Positions 45,558-53,771 of a DNA stretch of 64,000 bases are shown piece by piece (within the stretch, counting starts at the first letter, position 1; each line of letters starts with the position of its first letter). Both the position numbers and the translations under genes were made by a program. The notes below the pieces were generated by a model that did not search any database, had not been told where the DNA came from, and saw only the letters and a program-made list of their open reading frames with translations. The DNA comes from Candidatus Gastranaerophilales bacterium (GTDB lineage Bacteria > Cyanobacteriota > Vampirovibrionia > Gastranaerophilales > Gastranaerophilaceae), in the NCBI GenBank assembly GCA_944325635.1, contig CALVBD010000001.1, positions 496,001-560,000 of the forward strand. Direction: 5' to 3'.

Positions 45558-46271
45558 TTACCATGGATAGTCATCTTTAATCTCCCAGTTATCCAGAAAA
45601 ATTACGGCTCCGCAATAAAGACCGGCTTTTGTACAACTGCGGTTGTCTGCACCAGACAGTAGTGCGTTTCTTGACTTATCTCTGTTTGTTCCACTAAACT
45701 CTCCCGTAACCCTGCCAAGCCCGTACGGCAGCAACTTTTCGTCTGCAGGATCCAGCGAAAATATAAAAGTATCACGTCCGTAGGTGCTAAAATTTTTTAG
45801 TCCGTTTATATCAATTGTTATAGTAAGCCACACATAGTTGTTGGTTGTTGTATCTATGTCCATAGAGAGCATCATTCCGTTTTTTAAGATAAGTTTTTGA
45901 GCCTTTGTAAATGCCCCGTAGCTGTCACAGCTCGAACCATCCTGACAGTAGTGATGAAACCCGGCAGGCAGTTCGCCACTCTCATAAACTTTTAGCACCT
46001 GATAGTACGGTTTTATATATTTATTTGTAAAATCATCTTTATCTCTGAATTCCCAGTATTTTACCGCTCCATAATCTGCCTCCGCACTTTTTACTCCCTG
46101 TGAAATAATAGTGTAAGCCTCCTTTAATTTATTCACAGTAACCATCTTTTGCCACTTGCCGATAAGTGACGGAAAAGTCATTGCCGCAACTATACCAATA
46201 ATGCCAAGTGTAACCAGAACTTCTGCTAGCGTAAATCCATGTTTTAATCTCATCCTTTGTATCATATACAC
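45558..46271 (-). CDS. Type IV prepilin-like protein, divergent to XRE
   Basis: A 237-residue pseudopilin with HGFTLAEVLVTLGIIGIVAAMT, where the residue before Phe is Gly as in classic prepilin peptidase sites. The ending DNWEIKDDYPW is the family-type C-terminus. A C-terminal Cys-rich section (RSCTKAGLYCGA) is present. Possible starts at 46271, 46265 and 46253; none has a clean ribosome site. Separated from the XRE gene by 49 bp containing a palindrome. Confidence 0.88.
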   Translation of the reverse strand: MYMIQRMRLKHGFTLAEVLVTLGIIGIVAAMTFPSLIGKWQKMVTVNKLKEAYTIISQGVKSAEADYGAVKYWEFRDKDDFTNKYIKPYYQVLKVYESGELPAGFHHYCQDGSSCDSYGAFTKAQKLILKNGMMLSMDIDTTTNNYVWLTITIDINGLKNFSTYGRDTFIFSLDPADEKLLPYGLGRVTGEFSGTNRDKSRNALLSGADNRSCTKAGLYCGAVIFLDNWEIKDDYPW

Positions 46272-46283
46272 TATTATAATAGT
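46270..46283. promoter_or_regulatory. Perfect palindrome between prepilin and XRE genes (candidate operator)
   Basis: ACTATTATAATAGT is a perfect 14-bp palindrome in the divergent gap, overlapping the likely promoters; a further AATAGTATAAAAT lies at about 46301-46313. Confidence 0.6.
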
Positions 46284-46320
46284 ATAGAATACACATTGTC
46301 AATAGTATAAAATTTTTGGT

Positions 46321-46542
46321 ATGTCAAATTATGTTGAGGTATTAAAGAAAATTGGACTTAATTTTCGCGTAGAAAGAACTAAGAAAAGTCTTTCTCAAGA
46401 AAAATTTGCGGAAATTGCCAATGTTCACACAAATTATATCGGTAAAGTTGAACGCGGTGAACAAAACCTCACAATAAAAAAGATTGTCATTCTTGCAGAT
46501 TCTCTTGGGGTACCTGTTGAAAATATTTTTAATTTAACTTAA
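46321..46542 (+). CDS. XRE-family regulator, divergent to prepilin gene
   Basis: A 73-residue helix-turn-helix protein: GLNFRVERTKKSLSQEKFAEIA, then HTNYIGKVERGEQNLTIKKI. No additional domain. It is of a different subtype from those at 26250 and 31935. No Shine-Dalgarno; TATAAAAT lies about 10 nt before the ATG, so the message may be leaderless. Confidence 0.88.
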   Translation: MSNYVEVLKKIGLNFRVERTKKSLSQEKFAEIANVHTNYIGKVERGEQNLTIKKIVILADSLGVPVENIFNLT

Positions 46543-46630
46543 ATAAAAACTACACAAAAGGATAAAGTATTCTTTAGATGATATTGAAAATAGTTTTACA
46601 AAAAGTAATATATTAGAAGATACTCGTTTG

Positions 46631-46641
46631 TATGCTATAAT
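46631..46641 (+). promoter_or_regulatory. Extended -10 promoter of the CheY/PilB-like operon
   Basis: TATGCTATAAT, 30 bp before the start at 46671, a near-consensus extended -10. Confidence 0.65.
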
Positions 46642-46670
46642 ATCTTTATAACAGATGATTAGGGGAAATT

Positions 46671-47039
46671 ATGAAAAAGATTCTCATTGTAGATGACGAA
46701 CAGGATATTGTCGAAAGTTTAAAATTCGTACTGGAAGCCTCAGATTATACCTGCTATTGCGCATACAACGGCGAAGACGGACTGCGGCTTGCTAAAGAAA
46801 TTCTGCCGGATTTGATTATCCTTGATGTTATGATGCCGAAAATTAACGGCTACAAAATCAGCAGGCTTTTAAAGTATGACAACAAATACAAAAACATTCC
46901 TATTTTAATGATTACAGCACGGTCACAGGAAGAGGACAAACTCATCGGGGAAGAAACAGGAGTCAACGAATATATTACCAAGCCGTTTGAACTTGATTAT
47001 GTCGTTGAAAAAGTTAATCAGTATTTGAAAGAGTCGTAA
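46671..47039 (+). CDS. CheY-like single-domain response regulator
   Basis: A 122-residue receiver: VDDEQD acid pocket at residues 7-12, phosphoacceptor Asp in LIILDVMMP (near 53), Thr in MITARS and Lys in ITKPF. No output domain. It is followed 3 bp later by a PilB/GspE-like gene, so it may regulate that ATPase or a pilus system. AGGGGAAATT precedes the ATG. Confidence 0.93.
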   Translation: MKKILIVDDEQDIVESLKFVLEASDYTCYCAYNGEDGLRLAKEILPDLIILDVMMPKINGYKISRLLKYDNKYKNIPILMITARSQEEDKLIGEETGVNEYITKPFELDYVVEKVNQYLKES

Positions 47040-47042
47040 AAT

Positions 47043-48431
47043 ATGGAAACAGTCACCAATAAAACCCTCGAAAAGCTTAAATATGACCTTGTCAGAGCAG
47101 GACTTGTGCCCTATGAAACAATTGAACAGGCAGAAGAAATCGCAAACGCCCAGAATATAAATATTGGTCAGGCGCTTATTAATTCAGGGGTTCTTACGGA
47201 AGATACCCTGATTAAGTTCCTTGAAACAAAACTCCATCTGCCGTCTGTTAATTTGGAAGATTACACTCTCGACAAAAACTGTCTTAAATATATTAATTTT
47301 TCTGACGCCAGAAAATACAGAATTATTCCGCTTTTTAAAATAGAAGATACGTTAACGGTTGCAATGGCAGACCCGCTGGATCTTTTTGCCATAGATAAAA
47401 TAGTTGAATCCGCAGCCTGCTCTATTGAACCGGTTATTTCATCCGAATCAAGTATTCTCAAAAAAATTGATGAATATTATTCAACTGATATAACGGTCGG
47501 AGAAATTTTTACAGACAGCGAATATATTGATTTTGACTGGCGAGATGAACTTCATAACGAGGATTTGAGCGATAATCACATGCAAAAAATTATCCGAGCC
47601 ATTCTGAAACAGGCAATTCTTGAACAGGTGCACGAAGTAACCTTCCAGAGAGAAAATGAAGGGCTCGGTGTTAATTTCAAAAAAAATGGAGAAATTTCTA
47701 ACAAAGGTACTATCCCAAATGTCCTGACTTCATCCTTTATTGCAAAATTAAAAACTCTCGCTGAACTTGACCCTTCGGTCTCAGAAGTTCCACAGCTAGG
47801 GAAACTCTGTTTTAAAGTCGATGATATTGCCGTTATTGCAAGCGTTTCGACATTCCCGACAATTATGGGGGAAAGAATTTTCCTGAAAATATACAAACCG
47901 CCAAAAAAATTGACAGAAATTATTAAATCGGAAAAAAGCCTGAAAACTATTAATAATGCGCTTAATTCCGCCGGTATAATACTGGTCTGCGGTTCGCCTT
48001 TAAGCGGAAAAACCCATATTATCTATTCGCTTTTGACTGAAATCGCCTCAAAAGATAAAAATAAAAACATCATGACGCTTGAAAGCATTGCAAAATATAA
48101 CCTCAAAGGGGTTAACCAGTGTGAATTAAATGAAAATATAAGTTTCAATATGGATAAAGCCTCACGGTTTATTGAATTTCAATCCCCTGACATTATTTAT
48201 CTTGAAGGAGTTAAGACAAAAGAAATTTTCGATTACTTTGCAAGCCTTGTCTATGATAATAAGACAATTATTATGGAATTTCTGGCAAATAATATGGAAG
48301 AACTCCGTAACAAAATGGCGTTTTCAGATTTTGAAACCCTGAAATCACTCCTGAGCTGTATGATATTTATCCATTCAAAAGACAGCATAGAAGTCTTTGA
48401 CAAAGAAAAAATTCAGAAGTATCTGGCTTAA
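47043..48431 (+). CDS. Degenerate PilB/GspE-like ATPase with MshEN domain
   Basis: A 462-residue protein. Residues about 1-145 form an MshEN (T2SSE N-terminal) domain: GQALINSGVLTEDTLIKFLETKL, RIIPLFKIEDTLTVAMADP. The second half is a PilB-like ATPase with Walker A GSPLSGKTH, but the Walker B/Asp box region reads DIIYLEGVKTKEIF instead of the usual D-GEIRDxET, the TGHLV-STLHTN region is lost, and no Cys4 zinc site is present. Motor ATPase activity is therefore doubtful; a regulatory c-di-GMP- or partner-binding role is possible. It is coupled to the CheY-like gene. Confidence 0.82.
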   Translation: METVTNKTLEKLKYDLVRAGLVPYETIEQAEEIANAQNINIGQALINSGVLTEDTLIKFLETKLHLPSVNLEDYTLDKNCLKYINFSDARKYRIIPLFKIEDTLTVAMADPLDLFAIDKIVESAACSIEPVISSESSILKKIDEYYSTDITVGEIFTDSEYIDFDWRDELHNEDLSDNHMQKIIRAILKQAILEQVHEVTFQRENEGLGVNFKKNGEISNKGTIPNVLTSSFIAKLKTLAELDPSVSEVPQLGKLCFKVDDIAVIASVSTFPTIMGERIFLKIYKPPKKLTEIIKSEKSLKTINNALNSAGIILVCGSPLSGKTHIIYSLLTEIASKDKNKNIMTLESIAKYNLKGVNQCELNENISFNMDKASRFIEFQSPDIIYLEGVKTKEIFDYFASLVYDNKTIIMEFLANNMEELRNKMAFSDFETLKSLLSCMIFIHSKDSIEVFDKEKIQKYLA

Positions 48432-48439
48432 AACCTTAA

Positions 48440-48802
48440 CGGATAATCATAAGGTATCTTCCACCGGACATAGTCCGGCTCTATCTTGCCAAAGATTTTT
48501 GTGCATAAGCACGTTATTTGTGTGTTCTGACGGCTGGAAGATTAAATTTTAAAATCTCAACGGATAATCATCAGGTATCTTCCACCGGACATAGTCCGGC
48601 TCTATTTTGCCAAAGATTTTTGTGCATAAGCACGTTATTTGTGTGTTCTGACGGCTGGAAGATTAAATTTTAAAATCTCAACGGATAATCATCAGGTATC
48701 TTCCACCGGACATAGTCCGGCTCTATTTTGCCAAAGATTTTTGTGCATAAGCACGTTATTTGCCTGTTCTGACGGCTGGAAGATTAAATTTTAAAATCTC
48801 AA
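48440..48802. repeat. 121-bp tandem direct repeats, three copies, with prepilin 3' ends
   Basis: CGGATAATC recurs at 48440, 48561, 48682 and 48803, exactly 121 bp apart; the last is within the prepilin gene. Units are more than 95% identical. On the minus strand each unit reads ...IEPDYVRWKIPDDYPLRF then stop, matching the prepilin end NGWKIPDDYPLRF. On the plus strand each unit has SDGWKIKF then stop. Each also has the palindrome CCGGACATAGTCCGG. Not CRISPR: there are no spacers. Confidence 0.88.
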
Positions 48803-49518
48803 CGGATAATCGTCAGGTATCTTCCAGCCGTTTTGCTGTATCAGTGCAGTACAATATGCCCGTTCATTTGAAACTCTCTGTTTACATCCATAGTTTCCAT
48901 CATTTTTTAACTGATCAATGGTTCCGTCCCAATTACTTTTATATGGTTCACACCCTCGCTTATAGTGATATTTGTTCGTTTCAATATCTTTAGACGGATT
49001 AAATAAAAATGTGAAATACTTAACTCCACAATCTTCTCTGTTTCTATCTTTTAATGAGGTATCTTCTTTTACATATTGCTCATAATCTTTAGCTTCCGGG
49101 TAAAACAAAAAACTGGAGGCAGAAAACACCAGTAAACTGCCATCAGGGAAATATACCATGGCTTTATCTTCAAAGTTGTCACCTTCTTTAATCTGCAATA
49201 TTTTCATGTATGGTTTTAAATATTTATTGAACCATTCAATAGAATTTGTTTTTGACTCGCCGGTAGGATTTCCTTCCTCATCTGTAATATCCTCTGAGCT
49301 AAGGGCATCCCAGTATTCTTTGGGACCATTGTCTTTTTCTGACATCTGAACCGCCTGATTTATAGAAGAATAAAATTTTGCAAGTCGAGTTTCAACAACT
49401 TTTTTCTGTATTGAGATGTCACGTTAGGGATTGTTAATGCAGCAACAATCCCGATTACACCAAGTGTAATCAATACCTCAGCTAATGTAAAACCGTTTCT
49501 AATCATATATTTTTCCAT
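48791..49518 (-). pseudogene. Type IV prepilin-like gene with homopolymer frameshift
   Basis: The first frame gives MEKYMIRNGFTLAEVLITLG, IGIVAALTIPNV and SQYRKK before shifting off; the rest (from QMSEKDNGPKEYW to NGWKIPDDYPLRF) is in another frame. Adding one A to the A6 run (T6 at 49400-49405 on the plus strand) restores KKVVETRLAKFYSSINQAVQ, typical prepilin sequence. The total would be about 242 residues. It may be a phase-variable or inactivated gene, or a sequence error. GCGAGG precedes the ATG. Divergent from an XRE gene. Confidence 0.82.
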
Positions 49519-49534
49519 ATATCCTCGCTTATCT

Positions 49535-49554
49535 ATGGACATAATTATGTCCAT
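49535..49554. promoter_or_regulatory. Perfect 20-bp palindrome between prepilin and XRE genes (candidate operator)
   Basis: ATGGACATAATTATGTCCAT is perfectly self-complementary and lies between the divergent starts at 49518 (-) and 49584 (+). It is well placed to bind a dimeric repressor. Confidence 0.75.
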
Positions 49555-49583
49555 ATAAATATAATAACCGATATCATGGTAAT

Positions 49584-49862
49584 ATGCAGGTCTACCAGAC
49601 AAAGAAAAAAGAATTTTTACAGGCTTTCGGAAGGGTTATGAGCAAACTCCGCGCTGACAGCAAGCGTTCTGCCCGCTCAGTTGCCTATGATATAAATATG
49701 TCTAAAACAACACTTTTGCTCTCGGAAACCGGTAAGTTAGACCCACAGATTACAACATTTTGCCGAATTGCAGAAGCATACTATCTTAAGCCGGAAAAAT
49801 TACTGCAAATGATTTATGAAGAATTGCCTGAAAATTGGACAATGACAGAAGACGACAATTAA
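49584..49862 (+). CDS. XRE-like regulator, divergent to prepilin gene
   Basis: A 92-residue protein with a helix-turn-helix centred on VAYDINMSKTTLLLSETGKLDP, preceded by a basic segment (LRADSKRSARS). It is a more distant XRE type than the others. The first ATG is used; no strong ribosome site is visible. Confidence 0.8.
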   Translation: MQVYQTKKKEFLQAFGRVMSKLRADSKRSARSVAYDINMSKTTLLLSETGKLDPQITTFCRIAEAYYLKPEKLLQMIYEELPENWTMTEDDN

Positions 49863-49881
49863 ATTATACATACCTGATAAA

Positions 49882-50616
49882 TTAAGCAATATAAAAAATA
49901 AGATTAATAATAAAATCTGAAACGAGCATATAAATAGTGGAAAGAATTGCCGCCTGAGTGGTAGAAGTTCCGACTTCTTTTGCGCCGCCTTTTGTTTCGT
50001 ACCCCTGTGTTGCACATACCAGAGAAATAACTACTCCGAATACAGAAGCTTTTAAAAGACTTATATAAATATCTTTAGTAGCAAGCCATGACCATACAGA
50101 ATACATATATCTTTCAGGGTGAAGGTCAATTGTAATATTAGAAACCAGTAAACCGCCAGCAACCCCGATAACTTCAGCAAGAAGCACCACCATAGGGACG
50201 GTTATTGCCGCAGCTATAATTCTAGGAGTGAAATAATACCCTACAGGATCAACCTTCAATGTTTTCATTGCATCAACCTGAGATGTTACCTGCATATTGG
50301 CGATTTCAGCAGAAATAGCAGTTCCGGCACGCGCTCCGATTGCAAGTGCGACAAAACCCGGGGCAATTTCTCTTATCATAACGATTGCAATTGTTCCCCC
50401 GATATAAGCTTCCGCGCCTGTCATAAGGAATTGTTTTGCAACCTGTATTGCAATAACCGCCGCTGCGATAAATGCAATAATCAAAGATATAGGAAGCGAG
50501 TCATAACTTATTGATGCCGCCTGCGCTATAACTGCATCAAACCGTAATTGCCCCGTAAACAGGTACTTTAGACTCCTTATTAAATTTTGAACACAAAGCC
50601 CGAGAAATTTTATCAT
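49882..50616 (-). CDS. MlaE-family lipid ABC transporter permease
   Basis: A 244-residue membrane permease. MlaE features include the FLMTGAEAYIGGTIAIVMIREIAPG region, GARAGTAISAEIANMQVTSQ and DAMKTLKVDPVGYYFTPRI, with five or six membrane helices. Such permeases move phospholipids between membranes of diderm cells with MlaF and MlaD partners, none of which is adjacent. Supports a Gram-negative-type envelope. Confidence 0.92.
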   Translation of the reverse strand: MIKFLGLCVQNLIRSLKYLFTGQLRFDAVIAQAASISYDSLPISLIIAFIAAAVIAIQVAKQFLMTGAEAYIGGTIAIVMIREIAPGFVALAIGARAGTAISAEIANMQVTSQVDAMKTLKVDPVGYYFTPRIIAAAITVPMVVLLAEVIGVAGGLLVSNITIDLHPERYMYSVWSWLATKDIYISLLKASVFGVVISLVCATQGYETKGGAKEVGTSTTQAAILSTIYMLVSDFIINLIFYIA

Positions 50617-50632
50617 AATATCCTGAAAGATG

Positions 50633-50655
50633 GGCGGGAACGGTTAATTCCCGCC
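50633..50655 (-). terminator. Hairpin after ilvE
   Basis: GGCGGGAA / TTCCCGCC, 8-bp GC-rich stem with a 7-nt loop in the 48-bp gap between ilvE and mlaE (both minus strand). A T-tract is weak, so it could be a partial terminator or attenuator. Confidence 0.45.
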
Positions 50656-50664
50656 TTAAAAAGT

Positions 50665-51576
50665 TTAATATACCGGCATACACCAGTGTTTATATTTTGC
50701 AACTTTACCTCTGACTACATCAAAGTAAAGTTTTTGAAGTTCTTTTGAAATCGGTCCGACCTTACCGTCGCCTAAATCTCTGTTATCAATACTTACAATA
50801 GGGCTGATTTGAGCACCTGTACCGCAGTAAAAAGCTTCATCAGAGATATAAAGTTCCGTTCTGTCGATTGCTCTTTCTTCGGTTTCAATTCCGAGGTCTT
50901 TTGCAAGTTCGATTATAGTATTTCTTGTAACTCCGACAAGAATGTTATCTGTTTTCATTGTTGTAACGAGTTTTCCGTTTTGAACAAGGAAAAGATTCAT
51001 AGCGGAACCTTCCGTAACCTGACCGGCTTCATCAAGAACAACAGCATCATCAAAACCGGCATTATGCGCATCAGTCTTAATCAATGCCGCGTTAGCGTAT
51101 GACCCTGCGACTTTTGCTCTCGGCGGAATTGCATTATCACTGTTTCTTCTCCAGCTTGAAACACAAACCTTAAGACCTTTTGAAGTATCTATATAATCAC
51201 CCATCTTATTTGAAATAATCATATAGGAATCTTCATTATCATACAAGCCAGGTCCAACTTTTTGCGCTGATTTGTATAATGTCGGACGCATATAAGCATC
51301 CTGTTTATACCCGTTCTTTTTCAATAACTCTACAGTATATTTACAATGTTCTTCTACTGTATAAGGACTTTTCATGTACATAATTTTTGCACTTCTGAGA
51401 AGTCTTTCGTAGTGTTCAGGGGCTCTAAAAACATACAACTGTTTTTCTTCATCGTTCCAGTAAGCGCGGATACCTTCGAAAACAGCAGTACCGTACAAAA
51501 ATCCGTGAGTTCTGACAGGAATCATTGCCTTATCGGCTTCTACCATCTTCCCGTTCATAAAATAATACTCTGTCAT
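50665..51576 (-). CDS. ilvE: Branched-chain amino acid aminotransferase
   Basis: A 303-residue fold-type IV PLP transaminase. Seen are FMNGKMVEADKAMIPVRTHGFLYGTAVFEGIRAY, the PLP lysine in KVAGSYANAALIKTDA, the TEGSAMNLFLV segment and GTGAQISPIVSID. It catalyses the last step of Val, Leu and Ile synthesis, linking with ilvB at 6583. AAGGAGG precedes the ATG. Usual length. Confidence 0.95.
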   Translation of the reverse strand: MTEYYFMNGKMVEADKAMIPVRTHGFLYGTAVFEGIRAYWNDEEKQLYVFRAPEHYERLLRSAKIMYMKSPYTVEEHCKYTVELLKKNGYKQDAYMRPTLYKSAQKVGPGLYDNEDSYMIISNKMGDYIDTSKGLKVCVSSWRRNSDNAIPPRAKVAGSYANAALIKTDAHNAGFDDAVVLDEAGQVTEGSAMNLFLVQNGKLVTTMKTDNILVGVTRNTIIELAKDLGIETEERAIDRTELYISDEAFYCGTGAQISPIVSIDNRDLGDGKVGPISKELQKLYFDVVRGKVAKYKHWCMPVY

Positions 51577-51660
51577 AATTCCTCCTTAATAAAAATATTA
51601 TTTTTACTATACCATAAAATAACAATTAAGGAGAGAATATTTACATAATATTAAAATCTG

Positions 51661-52338
51661 CTACTTTTTCGTTATCTTTGCGACCTGAATAAACTTTTTT
51701 GCGTCGTTAATAGGGATTGCAAAACCGATACCGATATTGGAAATATTATTATCAGGGTTGTAAATTGATTGATTAATCCCGATAACTTCACCTGATGTGT
51801 TTAATAATGGTCCGCCCGAACACCCGGGGTTAATTGCGGCATCCGTCTGGATTTTATTTTTCGCGTAATCAATTCGTGAAATTATTCCTTGGGTGAGAGT
51901 TCCTGCAAATCCGAAAGGATTACCTATTGCAAGTACCTTCTGTCCGACTTTAATATTCTCGGAATCTCCGAACTTAATAGTCTTTAACGGCTGTTTCGGC
52001 TGGATTTTTAAAAGAGCAAGGTCGTTATTTTTCCCCATTTTTGATACTACTTTTGCTTTATAAAGCTGTCCGCCCGATGTCTTAACATCAATATCGACAC
52101 CCCCTTCCACAACATGCGAACCTGTCAGGATTAGTCCGTCTGATGTCACAATACAGCCGGTACCTGCTGAAACGCCGTCATCAAGCTGGGCTTCTATCGC
52201 AACAATTGCAGGATTTATAGCCTCGTAAACAGATATACTGATTTGTTCGTCAGCTGTATAATTAGCACTAAATACAGGCGTTATTAACGTAAAATTTAAC
52301 ACTGCCATAGCTATTACTAATATTATTCTGATAAACAT
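51661..52338 (-). CDS. Exported trypsin-like serine protease (S1C), no PDZ
   Basis: A 225-residue DegP/HtrA-type protease domain behind a signal peptide (ending PVFSA near residue 25). The triad is visible: His in LTGSHVVEGG, Asp in NNDLALLKIQ, Ser in INPGCSGGPLL (GCSGG rather than GNSGG). The chain stops right after the protease domain (FAIPINDAKKFIQVAKITKK), so the PDZ domain is absent. It is probably a periplasmic quality-control protease. Confidence 0.92.
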   Translation of the reverse strand: MFIRIILVIAMAVLNFTLITPVFSANYTADEQISISVYEAINPAIVAIEAQLDDGVSAGTGCIVTSDGLILTGSHVVEGGVDIDVKTSGGQLYKAKVVSKMGKNNDLALLKIQPKQPLKTIKFGDSENIKVGQKVLAIGNPFGFAGTLTQGIISRIDYAKNKIQTDAAINPGCSGGPLLNTSGEVIGINQSIYNPDNNISNIGIGFAIPINDAKKFIQVAKITKK

Positions 52339-52419
52339 AACTTTTTCCCCTTTATAAATACATTATTTCAGTTTTACGCCGTTTCGCACCCTCCGTATAA
52401 AAATTTTTGTGGTCTGTTA

Positions 52420-52448
52420 TTGAAATTATTAAAATTTTAATGTATAAT
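52420..52448 (+). promoter_or_regulatory. Sigma70-type promoter of the ycf23 gene
   Basis: TTGAAA (52420-52425), a 17-bp spacer and TATAAT (52443-52448), 52 bp before the start at 52501. Confidence 0.75.
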
Positions 52449-52500
52449 AACTCTCAAAAGTTAATGTTTAATTAACCTCAGATTATAAAAGGAGAAAAAA

Positions 52501-53253
52501 ATGAGCAGAATTGATTCTTTCAAAAGAGATTTAGAAGCTAAAAAAGCTGTTAAAATTATCGCAGGTATTGATAACTTCGATATTGAAAATATTAAAAAAG
52601 TTGTAAAATCCGCAGAACAAGCAGGCGCAAGCGCTGTTGATATCTGTGCGGATGCTGATATAGTTAAAGAAATCAGAAGTATGACAGATATGCCTTTATT
52701 TGTATCTTCAATAGTTCCGGAAGAACTTGCAAGAGCTGTTGAACTCGGCGCTGACGCTATTGAACTCGGCAACTTTGATGTTTTATACAAAAAAGGCGCA
52801 TCTTTCTCAAGAGAAGATGTTCTTGCACTTGTAAAAAGAACTCTTGAAATCATTGACGAAAAAGTATTCTTCAGCGTAACAATCCCTGGCGAAATTTCTG
52901 TTGCAGATCAGATTGAACTTGCAAGAGAATTGGAAGCTATGGGCATTGACTTAATCCAAACAGAAGGGCACTTCTCAAAAGAACAGGCTGAAGGTGTCAG
53001 AGGATTAATGGAAAGAGCTGAACTTACACTTTCTAACACAATTGAACTTTCAAGAAATGTTGAAATGCCTATTATGACAGCTACAGGCATCAACCCGACT
53101 ACTGCACCTTTTGCTTTCGCAGCTGGCGCAAGCGCAATCGGATGCGGTTCTTGTATTAATAAAATGAATTCTGAATTATCAATGATTGCAACTGCAAAAC
53201 AACTTGTTGAAATTGCTTCTAAAAATGCTGAAAAAGTTGCAGCTTTGGTTTAA
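52501..53253 (+). CDS. ycf23: Ycf23/DUF561 TIM-barrel protein
   Basis: A 250-residue protein matching the cyanobacterial and red-plastid Ycf23 family: KIIAGIDNFDIENIKKVVK, QAGASAVDICADADIV, PLFVSSIVPEELARAVELG, ADAIELGNFD, LIQTEGHF and a phosphate-site-like GASAIGCGSCINKMN. A phosphate-binding TIM-barrel enzyme is likely, but no reaction is established. AGGAG precedes the ATG and a terminator follows, so it is a single gene. One of the best pointers to a cyanobacterial relationship. Confidence 0.88.
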   Translation: MSRIDSFKRDLEAKKAVKIIAGIDNFDIENIKKVVKSAEQAGASAVDICADADIVKEIRSMTDMPLFVSSIVPEELARAVELGADAIELGNFDVLYKKGASFSREDVLALVKRTLEIIDEKVFFSVTIPGEISVADQIELARELEAMGIDLIQTEGHFSKEQAEGVRGLMERAELTLSNTIELSRNVEMPIMTATGINPTTAPFAFAAGASAIGCGSCINKMNSELSMIATAKQLVEIASKNAEKVAALV

Positions 53254-53267
53254 AGATTAACTAACAT

Positions 53268-53307
53268 AAAAAGCAGCCCTTATGCATATTGCACAGGGGC
53301 TGTTTTT
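53268..53307 (+). terminator. Rho-independent terminator after ycf23
   Basis: AAAAAGCAGCCC / GGGGCTGTTTTT hairpin ending in a T-run. Confidence 0.88.
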
Positions 53308-53373
53308 GTAATTCTTCAATAATTTTATTCTACATAGCTTGAAAAACAAGGTTTCCGCTTCGATATGATAACA

Positions 53374-53400
53374 GGAGCGTGTTAAGAAAATAAACACAAC
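53374..53400. repeat. Hairpin repeat family, right half only
   Basis: GGAGCGTGTTAAGAAAATAA followed by ACACAAC matches the right half of the copy at 41800-41865. The left half is not alongside. Confidence 0.6.
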
Positions 53401-53469
53401 TGGGCATCTTTTATTATTTACTTCAAACAGTCTTTCACTCACGACTCAAAGACAATTATTGCACGACCG

Positions 53470-53502
53470 GTTGTGTTTGTTTTCGAAACAATAGCGAGAG
53501 CA
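53470..53502. repeat. Hairpin repeat family, left half only
   Basis: GTTGTGTTTGTTTTCGAAAC followed by AATAGCGAGAGCA matches the left half of the family. It is followed by an unrelated palindrome GGTTGGGCATACCTGCCCAAC. Confidence 0.6.
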
Positions 53503-53527
53503 CTGTAGGTTGGGCATACCTGCCCAA

Positions 53528-53605
53528 CAACACCTCCTTCACTCCTCACGCTTCACTTAATAACGCCCCCTCACCCTAGCCCTCTCCCGTAGGGAGTGGG
53601 AAATA
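53528..53605. repeat. GC-rich repeat block duplicated from after rel
   Basis: From CTCCTTCACTCCTCACGCTT through CCCTCACCCTAGCCCTCTCC to GTAGGGAGTGGG. It matches 41691-41755 with a few substitutions. Continues into the shared flank of the two paralogous large genes. Confidence 0.8.
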
Positions 53606-53650
53606 TTGTACTTAACCTTTTTATCTGTCTTAACATCTTTTCACGGTATA

Positions 53651-53716
53651 GTTGTGTTTGTTTGCGAAACGATACCGGGAGCAGGTGCGGAAGCGTGTTG
53701 AGAAAATAAACACAAT
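53651..53716. repeat. Hairpin repeat family, copy 3
   Basis: Nearly identical to the copy at 41800-41865, with the loop of the mini-hairpin changed from GTG to GCG and the last base of the right arm changed to T. Lies 56 bp beyond the stop of paralogue B. Confidence 0.78.
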
Positions 53717-53771
53717 CGACCGTTGTTATTATCATTTTTTGAACCTAACGTCTTATCGTCTTAACGTCTAC

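Noticed and set aside
48440-48802. CRISPR-like array
   Set aside because: The 121-bp units are identical throughout with no unique spacers, and they match a prepilin gene end.
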